Assembly (NCBI RefSeq): GCF_902712855.1
Contig: NZ_LR743507.1
Span: 3,582,001-3,646,000 of the forward strand
DNA: 64,000 nucleotides
Origin: Variovorax paradoxus
Lineage (GTDB): Bacteria; Pseudomonadota; Gammaproteobacteria; Burkholderiales; Burkholderiaceae_C
Reading direction: 5' to 3'
The translations under genes and the position numbers were made by a program. Shown piece after piece: positions 44,099-52,325 of the stretch. Position 1 is the stretch's first letter, and each line of letters begins with the position of its first letter. A model generated the notes under the pieces. The model ran no database searches, was not told the origin of the DNA, and saw nothing but the letters and a program-made list of their open reading frames with translations.

Positions 44099-44944
44099 TC
44101 ACTTCGCCTTCTTCTGGTAGCCCGGATGCCACCGCAGCCACCACTGCTCGAGGCCGCGCGCGAAGAGGTCGGCCAGCTTGCCGAGCAGCGCGTACAGCAG
44201 GATGCCCACCAGCACGATGTCGGTCTGCAGAAACTCGCGGGCGTTCATGGTGAGATAGCCGATGCCGGCCTGTGCCGAGATGGTCTCCGCCACGATCAGG
44301 ATCACCCACATCAGCCCGAGCGAGAAGCGCAGCCCCACCAGGATGGAAGACAGCGCACCCGGCAGGATGACCTCGCGGTACAGCTGCCAGCGCGACAGGC
44401 CATAGGTGCGGCCCATCTCGATGAGCTGCGGGTCGACGTTTCGAATGCCGTGGAAGGTGTTCAGGTAGATCGGGAAGAACACCGAGACCGAGATCAGGAA
44501 CAGCTTGGCCGACTCGTCGATGCCGAACCAGAGGATCACCAGCGGAATCAACGCCAGCGCGGGAATGTTGCGCACCATCTGGATGGTGGAGTCGAGCAGC
44601 GTCTCGGCAAATTTCACCGAACCCGTGAGCAGGCCCAGCAGCAGCCCCGCCCCGCCGCCAATGGCCAGCCCCGCCAGCGCACGGCCTGCGCTGACCTTCA
44701 CGTGCGTCCACAGTTCGCCCGACGCGGTGAGCGTCCAGGCCGCCTTGACCACGTCGACCGGCGCCGGCAGCACGCGAGTGCTGAGCCAGCCCAGCGACGA
44801 CGCGACCTGCCAGAACACGATGAGCCCGACCGGCACGAGCCACGGCACCAGCCGTTTCGCGACGTTGACGGCGAACCCCTTCAAAGCGTTGCCGCTGCTC
44901 TCGGCGGGCACGACCACGGGCAGCTCCTGGACTTGTTCGCTCAT
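44099..44944 (-). CDS. ssuC: Aliphatic sulfonate ABC transporter permease SsuC
   Basis: A 281-residue permease with about six membrane helices. The EAA loop reads EMGRTYGLSRWQLYREVILPGALSSILVGLRFSLG. LIVAETISAQAGIGYLTMNARE and the preceding LGLMWVI are typical of the SsuC/TauC group. A hydrophilic N-terminus of about 25 residues precedes the first helix. It sits nine bases after ssuD. Confidence 0.94.
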   Translation of the reverse strand: MSEQVQELPVVVPAESSGNALKGFAVNVAKRLVPWLVPVGLIVFWQVASSLGWLSTRVLPAPVDVVKAAWTLTASGELWTHVKVSAGRALAGLAIGGGAGLLLGLLTGSVKFAETLLDSTIQMVRNIPALALIPLVILWFGIDESAKLFLISVSVFFPIYLNTFHGIRNVDPQLIEMGRTYGLSRWQLYREVILPGALSSILVGLRFSLGLMWVILIVAETISAQAGIGYLTMNAREFLQTDIVLVGILLYALLGKLADLFARGLEQWWLRWHPGYQKKAK

Positions 44945-44953
44945 GGGACCTCC

Positions 44954-46123
44954 TTAGCTTTGCGAGACGAGGCGCGAAGGCGCGTCGAGGTTGGCGACGA
45001 CCTCGCCGAAAGGCCCGCTCAGCGAGCCGCCGGCGAGCTGCGACTTCGCCTTGCGCGACAGCAGCGGGAACACCAGCTCGGCGAAGCGGTAGGCCTCTTC
45101 CAGGTGCGGGTAGCCCGAGAGGATGAACTTGTCGAGCCCGAGCGCCGCGTACTCCTCGATGCGCGCGGCCACGGTCTTCGCATCGCCCACCAGCGCCGTG
45201 CCGGCACCGCCGCGCACCAGGCCCACGCCGGCCCACAGGTTCGGCGAAATCTCGAGGTCGGCGCGCGAACGCCTGGCGCCGCCCGCGTGCAGCGCGGCCA
45301 TGCGGCGCTGGCCTTCCGAATCCATGCGCGCGAACACGGCCTGCGCACGCACCACGGTCTCGTCGTCCACGCGGCTGATGAGTTCTTCGGCGGCTTTCCA
45401 GGCGGCGTCTTCGGTCTCGCGCACGATCACGTGCAGGCGGATGCCGAACTCCACCTTGCGGCCTCTGCGCTCGGCACGGGCATGCACGTCGGCGATCTTC
45501 TTCGCGACGTCCGCGGGCGGCTCGCCCCAGGTGAGGTAGGCATCGACCTGCTCCGCGGCCAGCTCGTGCGCAGGCGCCGAGGAGCCGCCGAACCACACCG
45601 GCGGATACGGCTTCTGCACCGGCGGGTACAGCAGCTTGGCGCCCTTCACGCTCAGGTGCCTGCCTTCGTAGTCGAAGGCCTCGCCGTCGTGGCTGCGCGC
45701 GATGATCTCGCGCCAGATGCGGATGAACTCGGCCGATTGCTCATAGCGCGAGGCATGGTCGAGATACACGCCGTCGCCTTCGAGCTCGGCCTGGTCGCCG
45801 CCGGTCACGAGGTTCACCAGCAGCCGCCCGCCCGAGAGCCGGTCGAAGGTCGCAGCCATGCGTGCGGCCAGGCTGGGCTGGTGCAGGCCGGGGCGCACCG
45901 CCACCAGGAACTTGAGCTTCTTCGTCGCGCCGATCAGGCTGGAGGCGATGACCCATGGGTCCTCGCACGAGCGGCCCGTGGGAATGAGCACGCCTTCGTA
46001 GCCCAGGTTGTCGGCCGCGCCGGCAATCTGCTGCAGGTAGGCCAGGTCGACCTGGCGCGAGCCTTCGCTGCTGCCAAGGTAGCGGCTGTCGCCATGCGTG
46101 GGAAGGAACCAGAAGATCTGCAT
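44954..46123 (-). CDS. ssuD: FMNH2-dependent alkanesulfonate monooxygenase SsuD
   Basis: A 389-residue bacterial luciferase-like monooxygenase. MQIFWFLPTHGDSRYLG is the SsuD start. It contains VLIPTGRSCEDPWVIAS, LKFLVAVRPGLHQPSLAARM and NLVTGGDQAELEGDGVYLDHASRYEQSAEF, whose residues contact sulfonate and flavin. ISPNLWAGVGLVRGGAGTALVGD is also conserved. It splits C1-C14 alkanesulfonates to aldehyde and sulfite using FMNH2 from SsuE. Its ATG overlaps the upstream ssuA stop (TGATG). Confidence 0.96.
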   Translation of the reverse strand: MQIFWFLPTHGDSRYLGSSEGSRQVDLAYLQQIAGAADNLGYEGVLIPTGRSCEDPWVIASSLIGATKKLKFLVAVRPGLHQPSLAARMAATFDRLSGGRLLVNLVTGGDQAELEGDGVYLDHASRYEQSAEFIRIWREIIARSHDGEAFDYEGRHLSVKGAKLLYPPVQKPYPPVWFGGSSAPAHELAAEQVDAYLTWGEPPADVAKKIADVHARAERRGRKVEFGIRLHVIVRETEDAAWKAAEELISRVDDETVVRAQAVFARMDSEGQRRMAALHAGGARRSRADLEISPNLWAGVGLVRGGAGTALVGDAKTVAARIEEYAALGLDKFILSGYPHLEEAYRFAELVFPLLSRKAKSQLAGGSLSGPFGEVVANLDAPSRLVSQS

Positions 46124-47082
46124 CACGCCACCCCCGCGCCGGCGGCGTCGAGCACATTGATCTTCTTCGGGATCAGCTTGAGCTCGAAGAAGGTGTCGGC
46201 GATCTTCTGCTGCTCCGCCAGGATGGCCTTGGTGATCGGCGCCGTGCCGTACACCGAGCGGTTCACCGACAGCTCGGCCACCGGCTTCGGCAGGCCCCAG
46301 AGCGTGGCGAGCTCGCCGGCTAGCTCGCCCTTGTGAGCGGCACCCCAGACGTCGATCTTGTTGATTTCCTCGATCGCGATCGCCAGCACGTCGGCGTTCT
46401 TCGCCACATAGTCGAGCGACGAGAAGTAGTAGGCGCGGTTGCCGACCACGCCGGTGGCATCGGCCAGGATGCGCGCGTCGAGCGACTTCTCGGCCGCGGC
46501 CAGGAACGGATCCCAGATCACCCATGCATCGACCGAGCCCTTCTCGAAGGCAGCGCGCGCATCGGCCGGCGGCAGGTAGACCAGGTTCAGGTCGGCGTAC
46601 GACAGGCCGTGCTTCTCGAACAGCTTGACGACGAAGTAGTGGACGTTCGAGCCCTTGTTCAGCGCGATCTTCTTGCCCTTGAGCTCGGCCACGGTCTTGA
46701 TGGCGGAGCCCTTGGGCACCAGCACCGCCTCCGATTGGGGACGCGGCACGGTCGCGCCGACGTAGGCCAGCGGCGCGCCCGCGGCCTGCGCGAAGATCGG
46801 TGGCGCCTCGCCCACGTCGCCGAAGTCGATCGAGCCGACGTTCAGCGCTTCGAGCTGCACCGGCCCGGCGGTGAACTCGGTCCACTTCACGCTCACGCCG
46901 AGCGGCTGCAGGCGCTTCTCGAGCGTGCCGCGGCCCTTGAGCAGCGTGAGATAGCCCTTCTGGTGGCCGATGCGGAACTGGCGGGCGGGTGCCTGCGCCA
47001 GCGCGGCGAAGCCGGCGGGCAATGCGATGGCGGCGGCCGCGCCCTGGATCAGGCGGCGGCGGGGTGCGGAAATCAATGTCAT
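46123..47082 (-). CDS. Second sulfonate-family ABC substrate-binding protein
   Basis: A 319-residue SsuA-family exported protein. PRRRLIQGAAAAIALPAGF is a signal with arginines ending at LAQA. Mature signatures are RIGHQKGYLTLLKGRGTLEK, VKWTEFTAGPVQLEALNVGSIDFGDVGEAPP and DAWVIWDPFLAAAEKS. It is directly upstream of ssuD and overlaps its start. Having two binding proteins in one ssu operon suggests broadened substrate range served by one SsuBC. Confidence 0.92.
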   Translation of the reverse strand: MTLISAPRRRLIQGAAAAIALPAGFAALAQAPARQFRIGHQKGYLTLLKGRGTLEKRLQPLGVSVKWTEFTAGPVQLEALNVGSIDFGDVGEAPPIFAQAAGAPLAYVGATVPRPQSEAVLVPKGSAIKTVAELKGKKIALNKGSNVHYFVVKLFEKHGLSYADLNLVYLPPADARAAFEKGSVDAWVIWDPFLAAAEKSLDARILADATGVVGNRAYYFSSLDYVAKNADVLAIAIEEINKIDVWGAAHKGELAGELATLWGLPKPVAELSVNRSVYGTAPITKAILAEQQKIADTFFELKLIPKKINVLDAAGAGVA

Positions 47083-47111
47083 GGCAAGGCTCTCTGAAGG
47101 AGGGGCCGCGC

Positions 47112-47249
47112 TCAGGCGGCGGCGATGAAGCTGACGATCAGCGCGACGGCGGTGACCACGATGGCGCTCACGGCGAGATCGCCCAGCGCGTGCCACAGCG
47201 AACGCGGCTTGGTGTCGAGCACGGAGTCTTCGGTTGCGACGGGGTTCAT
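47112..47249 (-). CDS. Small single-pass membrane protein in the ssu operon
   Basis: A 45-residue frame begins MNPVATEDSVLDTKPRSLWH and ends in a hydrophobic stretch (AVSAIVVTAVALIVSFIAAA) long enough for one membrane helix, followed by a TGA. A hydrophilic N-terminus of about 20 residues precedes it. It ends 29 bases before the binding-protein gene on the same strand. I know no family for it. Charge pattern and position favour a real gene, perhaps an accessory of the sulfonate transporter, but coding status is unproven. Confidence 0.55.
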   Translation of the reverse strand: MNPVATEDSVLDTKPRSLWHALGDLAVSAIVVTAVALIVSFIAAA

Positions 47250-47320
47250 GCGTTGAATCCTTGATACAAAACGACAGGCAAAGGCTGGCCCGCGGCACGC
47301 GATGCGCCGGAAGCCTTTTC

Positions 47321-47418
47321 GTGGAACACCGCGGAACCGGCTTTGCCGGGCCGCTGGTGTTGCCCCCGGTAGGGGGTTGGCGAAGCGGACACGAAGTGCC
47401 GCGCAGCCTGGGGGCGAG
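47321..47418. repeat. Dispersed intergenic repeat, copy 4 (most complete)
   Basis: The order is GTGGAACACCGCGGAACCGG, CTTTGCCGGGCCGCTGGTGT, TGCCCCCGGTAGGGGGTTGG, CGAAGCGGACACGAAGTGCC and GCGCAGCCTGGGGGCGAGCC. Two internal hairpins are evident. It fills the gap between ssuE and the small membrane protein gene. Confidence 0.75.
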
Positions 47419-47423
47419 CCTCG

Positions 47424-48008
47424 TTAAACGCTACATCGCACGCGAGAAAACGGCACCGGCTCGAAGCCGTGCGTGGCGGGGAGCTTCAGGCCCTCGGTGG
47501 CAAGCACCTCGACGGCCTCGTTGAGCCGCTCTGCCAGGTCGGGCTGCACCTGGTAGGCGTTCTCGGGCGTGAGCGCGATCTGCGCGTCGCTCGCGTAGAC
47601 GCCCGGCAGGATGTGGCGTGCCGCCAGCGACTGAAGCACCGGCCGCAGCGCGTAGTCGAGCGCCAGCATGTGGTGCGGACTGCCGCCGGTGGCCAGCGGC
47701 AGCACCGTCTTGCCCTTGAGCGCGCTCTGCGAGAGCAGGTCGAGGAAGACCTTGAGCACGCCGCTGTAGGCCGCCTTGTAGACCGGCGTGGCCACCACGA
47801 TCACGCGGGCCTCGGCCACCTTGGCGATGGCGCCAACGATGGCCGGATGGTTCCAGTCGGCCAGCAGCAGCGCCTGCGCCGGGAGGTCGCGGATGGCGAG
47901 GCGCTCGATGCGCGCCTTGCGCTGCGCCAGCCGTTCCCCCACCGCGTCGAGCAGTGCGGTGGAGCGGGATGGGGCCGAAGGGCTGCCGGCAATCAGGAGA
48001 ACGGACAC
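47424..48008 (-). CDS. ssuE: NADPH-dependent FMN reductase SsuE
   Basis: A 194-residue flavodoxin-like reductase starting at GTG 48008. VLLIAGSPSAPSRSTALLDAV is the phosphate loop. VIVVATPVYKAAYSGVLKVFLDLL includes the insertion region that distinguishes SsuE. LPLATGGSPHHMLALDYALRPVL is also SsuE-like. It supplies FMNH2 to SsuD. It is separated from the binding-protein genes by a dispersed repeat but is in the same direction. Confidence 0.93.
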   Translation of the reverse strand: MSVLLIAGSPSAPSRSTALLDAVGERLAQRKARIERLAIRDLPAQALLLADWNHPAIVGAIAKVAEARVIVVATPVYKAAYSGVLKVFLDLLSQSALKGKTVLPLATGGSPHHMLALDYALRPVLQSLAARHILPGVYASDAQIALTPENAYQVQPDLAERLNEAVEVLATEGLKLPATHGFEPVPFSRVRCSV

Positions 48009-48101
48009 GGGAAACCTTGGTTCGGAAAGAAAGGGAGCGAATGGCGAAGGGCCGCCGCGCAAGGCCGCCCCGACATGGAGGAGCGGCCTCGGGCGAGCCG
48101 G

Positions 48102-49148
48102 TTACTTCTGCTTCGGTGCGTAGATCTGGTCGAAGGAGCCGCCGTCGGCGAAGTGCTCCTTGTCGGCCTTCGCCCAGCCGCCGAAGGCCTGGTCGATGGT
48201 CACCAGCGTCAGCTTGGGGAACTGCTTGTCGTACTTGGCCTTGGCCTTCTCGGAGGTCGGCCGGTAGAAATTGCGGCCCGCGATGTCCTGGCCTTCGTCG
48301 GAGTACAGGTACTGCAGGTACTCCTCGGCCACGGCACGCGTGCCCTTCTTGTCGACGACCTTGTCGACCACCGACACGCTGGGCTCGGCCAGGATGGAGA
48401 TGGAAGGCACCACGATCTCGAACTTCTCGGGGCCGAATTCCTTCAGCGCCAGGAAGGCTTCGTTCTCCCAGGCCAGCAACACGTCGCCCACGCCGCGCTG
48501 CACGAAGGTGATGGTCGCGCCGCGCGCGCCGGTGTCGAGCACGGGCACGTTCTTGAACAGGTTGCCGATGTACTCCTTGGCCTTGGCATCGCCGCCGTAC
48601 TTGCGCTTGGCGAATTCCCAGGCGGCCAGGTAGTTCCAGCGGGCGCCGCCCGAGGTCTTGGGGTTGGGGGTGATCACCTGCACGCCGGGCTTGACCAGGT
48701 CGTCCCAGTCCTTCAGGCCCTTGGGATTGCCCTTCTTCACCAGGAACACGATGGTCGAGGTGTAGGGCGCGGAGTTGTGCGGCAGGCGCTTCTGCCAGTC
48801 GGCCTTGACCAGCCCGCCGTGCGTGACGAGTGCATCGATGTCGCCGCCGAGCGCCAGCGTGGCCACGTCGGCGTCGATGCCGTCGATGATCGAGCGAGCC
48901 TGCTTGCCGGAGCCGCCGTGCGACTGCTTGACCGTCACGTCCTGGCCGGTCTTGGCCTTCCAGTACTTGGCGAAGGCCTGGTTGTAGTCGACGTACAGCT
49001 CGCGCGTCGGGTCATAGGACACGTTCAGCAATGTCACCGGCCCCTTGGCGGCGGGCGCCTGGGCGAACGTCGGCAACGCCGACAGGGCCATGGCACCGGC
49101 CACGCCGGCACCCAGGGAAAGCTTGATAAAGTCGCGGCGAAGGCTCAT
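48102..49148 (-). CDS. Second sulfate ABC transporter substrate-binding protein
   Basis: A 348-residue exported protein of the CysP/Sbp family. MSLRRDFIKLSLGAGVAGAM is a twin-arginine-like signal ending near TFAQA. Conserved pocket segments are LLNVSYDPTRELYVDYNQAF, KQSHGGSGKQARSIIDGIDADV and TPNPKTSGGARWNYLAAW. It is related to the protein at 26604 but has no permease genes next to it, standing instead at the head of the ssu operon. It presumably shares CysTWA. Regulation by sulfur supply is likely from context. Confidence 0.92.
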   Translation of the reverse strand: MSLRRDFIKLSLGAGVAGAMALSALPTFAQAPAAKGPVTLLNVSYDPTRELYVDYNQAFAKYWKAKTGQDVTVKQSHGGSGKQARSIIDGIDADVATLALGGDIDALVTHGGLVKADWQKRLPHNSAPYTSTIVFLVKKGNPKGLKDWDDLVKPGVQVITPNPKTSGGARWNYLAAWEFAKRKYGGDAKAKEYIGNLFKNVPVLDTGARGATITFVQRGVGDVLLAWENEAFLALKEFGPEKFEIVVPSISILAEPSVSVVDKVVDKKGTRAVAEEYLQYLYSDEGQDIAGRNFYRPTSEKAKAKYDKQFPKLTLVTIDQAFGGWAKADKEHFADGGSFDQIYAPKQK

Positions 49149-49184
49149 GGTGTCTTGCTCTAAAAAGGCATATCAATGAAGCTG

Positions 49185-49199
49185 CGTATTCTCAATACG
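49185..49199. promoter_or_regulatory. Palindrome upstream of the second sulfate-binding protein
   Basis: CGTATT and AATACG form a perfect six-base inverted repeat around CTC, 37-51 bases upstream of the ATG at 49148. It lies within an AT-rich divergent promoter region (49149-49294) shared with yggX. It could be an operator or a 5' leader hairpin; I cannot assign a regulator. Confidence 0.35.
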
Positions 49200-49294
49200 A
49201 CATATAGAAACTGGAACGACCAAGTTTTCAGTTCTAAATAGCGAAATCAACTAAGCAACCGCTTTCCCCACTTTTCCCGTCAAAGGCAATCCAA

Positions 49295-49567
49295 ATGGCA
49301 CGCATGGTTCAGTGCATCAAGCTCGGCAAAGAGGCCGAAGGGCTCGACTTCCCGCCCTACCCAGGTGAACTGGGCAAACGCCTGTGGGAAAACGTCAGCA
49401 AGGAAGCCTGGGCCGCCTGGCTCAAGCAGCAGACCATGCTGGTCAATGAAAACCGCCTGAACCTGGCCGACCTGCGCGCCCGCCAGTACCTGGCGCGCCA
49501 GATGGAAAAGCATTTCTTCGGCGAAGGCGCCGACGTGGCGCAGGGCTACGTTCCGCCCTCGGCCTGA
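49295..49567 (+). CDS. yggX: Fe(2+)-trafficking / oxidative damage protection protein YggX
   Basis: A 90-residue protein starting MARMVQCIKLGKEAEGLDFP with the conserved Cys7. PYPGELGKRLWENVSKEAWAAWLKQQTMLVNENRLNL is the family core. YggX helps protect Fe-S clusters from superoxide. The length is exact. It is divergent from the sulfate-binding-protein gene and lies ahead of mnmC. Confidence 0.95.
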   Translation: MARMVQCIKLGKEAEGLDFPPYPGELGKRLWENVSKEAWAAWLKQQTMLVNENRLNLADLRARQYLARQMEKHFFGEGADVAQGYVPPSA

Positions 49568-49620
49568 CGGTCACCCACGCGATTGCCGCCGACCTCTTCG
49601 TCCGGATCTCCGGGGTCTTC

Positions 49621-49655
49621 GGGAAACACCGCGGAACCGGCTGCGGCGGGTTCCA
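49621..49655. repeat. Dispersed repeat remnant before mnmC
   Basis: AAACACCGCGGAACCGGCTG matches the left end of the 26506/42168/47321 repeat family; the rest is missing. It lies just before the likely mnmC start and would be translated if mnmC began at TTG 49583, which argues against that start. Confidence 0.5.
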
Positions 49656-49684
49656 GTCGCGGCTTCCTCGAAGCGGCTGAGCCC

Positions 49685-51514
49685 GTGACCTGGCGCGCGG
49701 ACGGCGTCCCGCGCAGCGAACGCTTCGACGACATCTATCACACCGAGTCCGGGGCACTGGCGCAATCGCGCCATGTGTTCCTGGGCGGCTGCGGCCTGCC
49801 CGATGCGTGGGCCGGACAGCCCCGGTGGCAGGTTCTCGAAACCGGCTTCGGCCTGGGCCTCAATTTCCTGGCGACCTGGCAGGCATGGCGCGCCGACCCC
49901 GCGCGGCCGCGGATGCTGCACTTCGTCTCGGTCGAGGCGCACCCGGTGTCGGCCGGCGACCTGCTGCGCGCGGCCGAGGCCTACCCCGAACTCGCGGCCC
50001 TCGCGCGCGAGCTGGCCGCGCAATGGCACGGCCTGCTGCCCGGCTTTCACCGGCTCGCGTTCGACGACGGCCGCGTGCTGCTCACCCTGTGCGTCGGCGA
50101 CGTGCAGCCGATGCTGCGCGCGCAGCGTTTCGAGGCCGACAGCATCTTCCTCGACGGCTACAGTCCGCAGCTGAACCCGCAGATGTGGTCGGCCGACACG
50201 CTCAAGGCGGTGTCGCGCTTTGCGCGGCAAGGCACGCGCGTCGCCACCTGGACCATCGCGCGGGCGATCCGCGATGCGCTGCAGCAGCAGGGTTTCACCG
50301 TCGAGAAGCGTGCCGGCCTGCCGCCGAAGCGCGACTGCCTGAGTGGCGTCTTCGCGCCCGCGTGGACGGTGCGACGCCGCGGACCCGCGCCGGAGCGCAT
50401 CGACAAGCCGGGCCGCTGCGCAGTGATCGGCGCGGGCCTCGCGGGTGCGGCCGTGGCGGCCAGCCTCGCGAGGCGCGGCTGGCAGGTAACGGTGTTCGAC
50501 GCGGCCGACTGGCCCGCATCCGGCGCCTCGGGCCTACCGGTGGGCATGCTCGCGCCGCATGTGTCGCCCGACGACGCACTGCTGTCGCGCCTCGCCCGCG
50601 CAGGCATCCGCGCCACCTGGGGAGAACTGGCGCGGCTGCTCGAAGAAGGCCGCGACTGGCGCGCCAGCGGCGTGCTGGAGCGCCGCCCCGATGGCGACAC
50701 TCGCGTGCCTGCCGGCTGGACCAGCGCCGGACCGAACGAGTCGTGGCCCGCGAACGCAGGGCAACTGGCTGCAGCCGGGCTGCCCGAACGCACGCCGGCG
50801 CTGTGGCATTCGCGCGCCGCGTGGGTCCGGCCGCACAGGTTGATCGCCGCATGGCTGCGCCAGCCGGGCGTCGAGTTCCGCGGCGGCTGCGCGGTGGCGC
50901 GCCTTGCGACTCGTCAGGAAGGCGGCTGGCAGCTTTTCGACGCGAACGGCGAGCGGCTGATCGACGCCGACCGTGTGGTCGTATGCGCCGGCTTCGAGTC
51001 GGGCCGCTTCGCGCCCGCCCTGCCCCTGCAGCCCGTGCGCGGACAGGTCGCCTGGGGCCCGATGCCCGCGGACGCCGACCTGCCCACCACGCCGCTCAAC
51101 GGCGACGGCCACCTCATCGCCCACGTGCCGGTGGAGCGCGGCGTTCCGATCTGGCTGGCCGGCGCGACTTTCGGCCGCGACAGCACCGCCCTGGAGCCGA
51201 CGCAGGCCGACAGCATCGCCAACCGCGAGCGCCTGGCGCGGCTCCATCCCGCGGCCGCAGCGTCGCTCGCCGGCGCGTTCGAGCGCGGCGATGTCGACAC
51301 CTGGGTCGGCGTGCGATGCGCATCCGGGGACCGGCGGCCCCTTGTCGGACCGATCGACGCGCCGGTCGCCGGACTCTGGGCCTGCACCGCACTGGGTTCG
51401 CGCGGACTGAGCTTTGCCGCGCTGTGCGCCGAACTGCTGGCCGCGCAATGGCACGGCGAGCCGCTGCCGCTGCCGGCGACGCTGGCAAAGGCGCTCGGCA
51501 CGCAGCGCCTCTAG
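49685..51514 (+). CDS. mnmC: Bifunctional tRNA 5-methylaminomethyl-2-thiouridine enzyme MnmC
   Basis: About 609 residues from GTG 49685. The N-terminal methyltransferase starts VTWRADGVPRSERFDDIYHT and has LETGFGLGLNFLATWQAW, the SAM loop, plus IFLDGYSPQLNPQMWS. The C-terminal FAD oxidase domain starts near residue 238 with VIGAGLAGAAVAASLARRGWQV. It ends with ALGSRGLSFAALCAELLA. The two domains complete mnm5s2U34 from cmnm5s2U in wobble tRNAs including tRNA-Lys(TTT). An alternative TTG at 49583 would read through a repeat remnant, so the later GTG is preferred, with some doubt. Confidence 0.88.
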   Translation: MTWRADGVPRSERFDDIYHTESGALAQSRHVFLGGCGLPDAWAGQPRWQVLETGFGLGLNFLATWQAWRADPARPRMLHFVSVEAHPVSAGDLLRAAEAYPELAALARELAAQWHGLLPGFHRLAFDDGRVLLTLCVGDVQPMLRAQRFEADSIFLDGYSPQLNPQMWSADTLKAVSRFARQGTRVATWTIARAIRDALQQQGFTVEKRAGLPPKRDCLSGVFAPAWTVRRRGPAPERIDKPGRCAVIGAGLAGAAVAASLARRGWQVTVFDAADWPASGASGLPVGMLAPHVSPDDALLSRLARAGIRATWGELARLLEEGRDWRASGVLERRPDGDTRVPAGWTSAGPNESWPANAGQLAAAGLPERTPALWHSRAAWVRPHRLIAAWLRQPGVEFRGGCAVARLATRQEGGWQLFDANGERLIDADRVVVCAGFESGRFAPALPLQPVRGQVAWGPMPADADLPTTPLNGDGHLIAHVPVERGVPIWLAGATFGRDSTALEPTQADSIANRERLARLHPAAAASLAGAFERGDVDTWVGVRCASGDRRPLVGPIDAPVAGLWACTALGSRGLSFAALCAELLAAQWHGEPLPLPATLAKALGTQRL

Positions 51515-51524
51515 CGGCGCCGGC

Positions 51525-52322
51525 TCAGGCTGCGCTCGATGCTCGCCAGGCCATCAGCAGCGCCATGCCGAGCACCAGCACGACGAAGTACTTGCGCAGC
51601 ACCCGCTCGTCGAGCCGCGTGGCCAGCTGCGCCCCCGCGGCCGTGCCGACCCACAGCCCGAGCACGACGCACCCCAGCAGAAGCCATGGCAGTCCGTTCG
51701 CAACGCTCGCATAGACCAGCACTGCCGGCAGGGCCAGCGGCAAGGCGTTGACCGCAAGACTCACGGCCTGCGAGCGAAGCTGCGACCAGTGCAGCGCAAC
51801 GGTCATCGACGCCGTGATGGCCAGCCCGCCACCGATGCCGAGCAGCCCGGAGGATGCGCCGGCGACGATGCCCACCGCCACCAGCGCCGCAGCCGCAGCA
51901 TGCGGCTCCCCGGCCTGCGCGACGCCGCTCTCCTTCGCGGTCGACCTCCACAACACCAGCGTTGCCAGCACCAGCAGGTAGGCGACGAACATCCAGCGCA
52001 ACGCCGCGTCGGCCAGGTGGCTCGCGCCCTTCGCGCCAATGAAAGCGCCCGCCAGGAAGCCGAGGGACATCCACGTCACCGTGCGCCGCGAGGCGCCATG
52101 CCCGGCCACGCGATAGCGGACGAATCCGGCCAGGCTGGTCGGCAGCAGTTGCGCCGCAAGGGAGATCGCCTGTGCATCGTGCTGGCCCAGGCCCGGCATC
52201 AATGCCAGCGCGGGCACCAGCGCACCGCCGGGGCTGACGCCGAGCAGGCCGCCCATCGCGTCCGCGAAGATGCCGGTCGCCAGGCCGCCCAGCACCTGGA
52301 CGAGGCCGAGCGCTTCGGGCAT
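51525..52322 (-). CDS. TauE/SafE-family sulfite exporter-like membrane protein
   Basis: A 265-residue integral membrane protein with about eight helices and two TauE/SafE repeats. GIFADAMGGLLGVSPGGALVPAL opens the first and GASSGLLGIGGGLAITASM the second. The family exports sulfite or organosulfonates, and it could remove excess sulfite produced by SsuD, though the genes are 5 kb apart and this link is inference. It is convergent with mnmC and follows the ABM-domain gene. Confidence 0.85.
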   Translation of the reverse strand: MPEALGLVQVLGGLATGIFADAMGGLLGVSPGGALVPALALMPGLGQHDAQAISLAAQLLPTSLAGFVRYRVAGHGASRRTVTWMSLGFLAGAFIGAKGASHLADAALRWMFVAYLLVLATLVLWRSTAKESGVAQAGEPHAAAAALVAVGIVAGASSGLLGIGGGLAITASMTVALHWSQLRSQAVSLAVNALPLALPAVLVYASVANGLPWLLLGCVVLGLWVGTAAGAQLATRLDERVLRKYFVVLVLGMALLMAWRASSAA

Positions 52323-52325
52323 CGC

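Noticed and set aside
49583..49684. N-terminal extension of MnmC from TTG 49583
   Set aside because: It would translate a dispersed repeat remnant and low-complexity Ser/Gly sequence with no match to MnmC.
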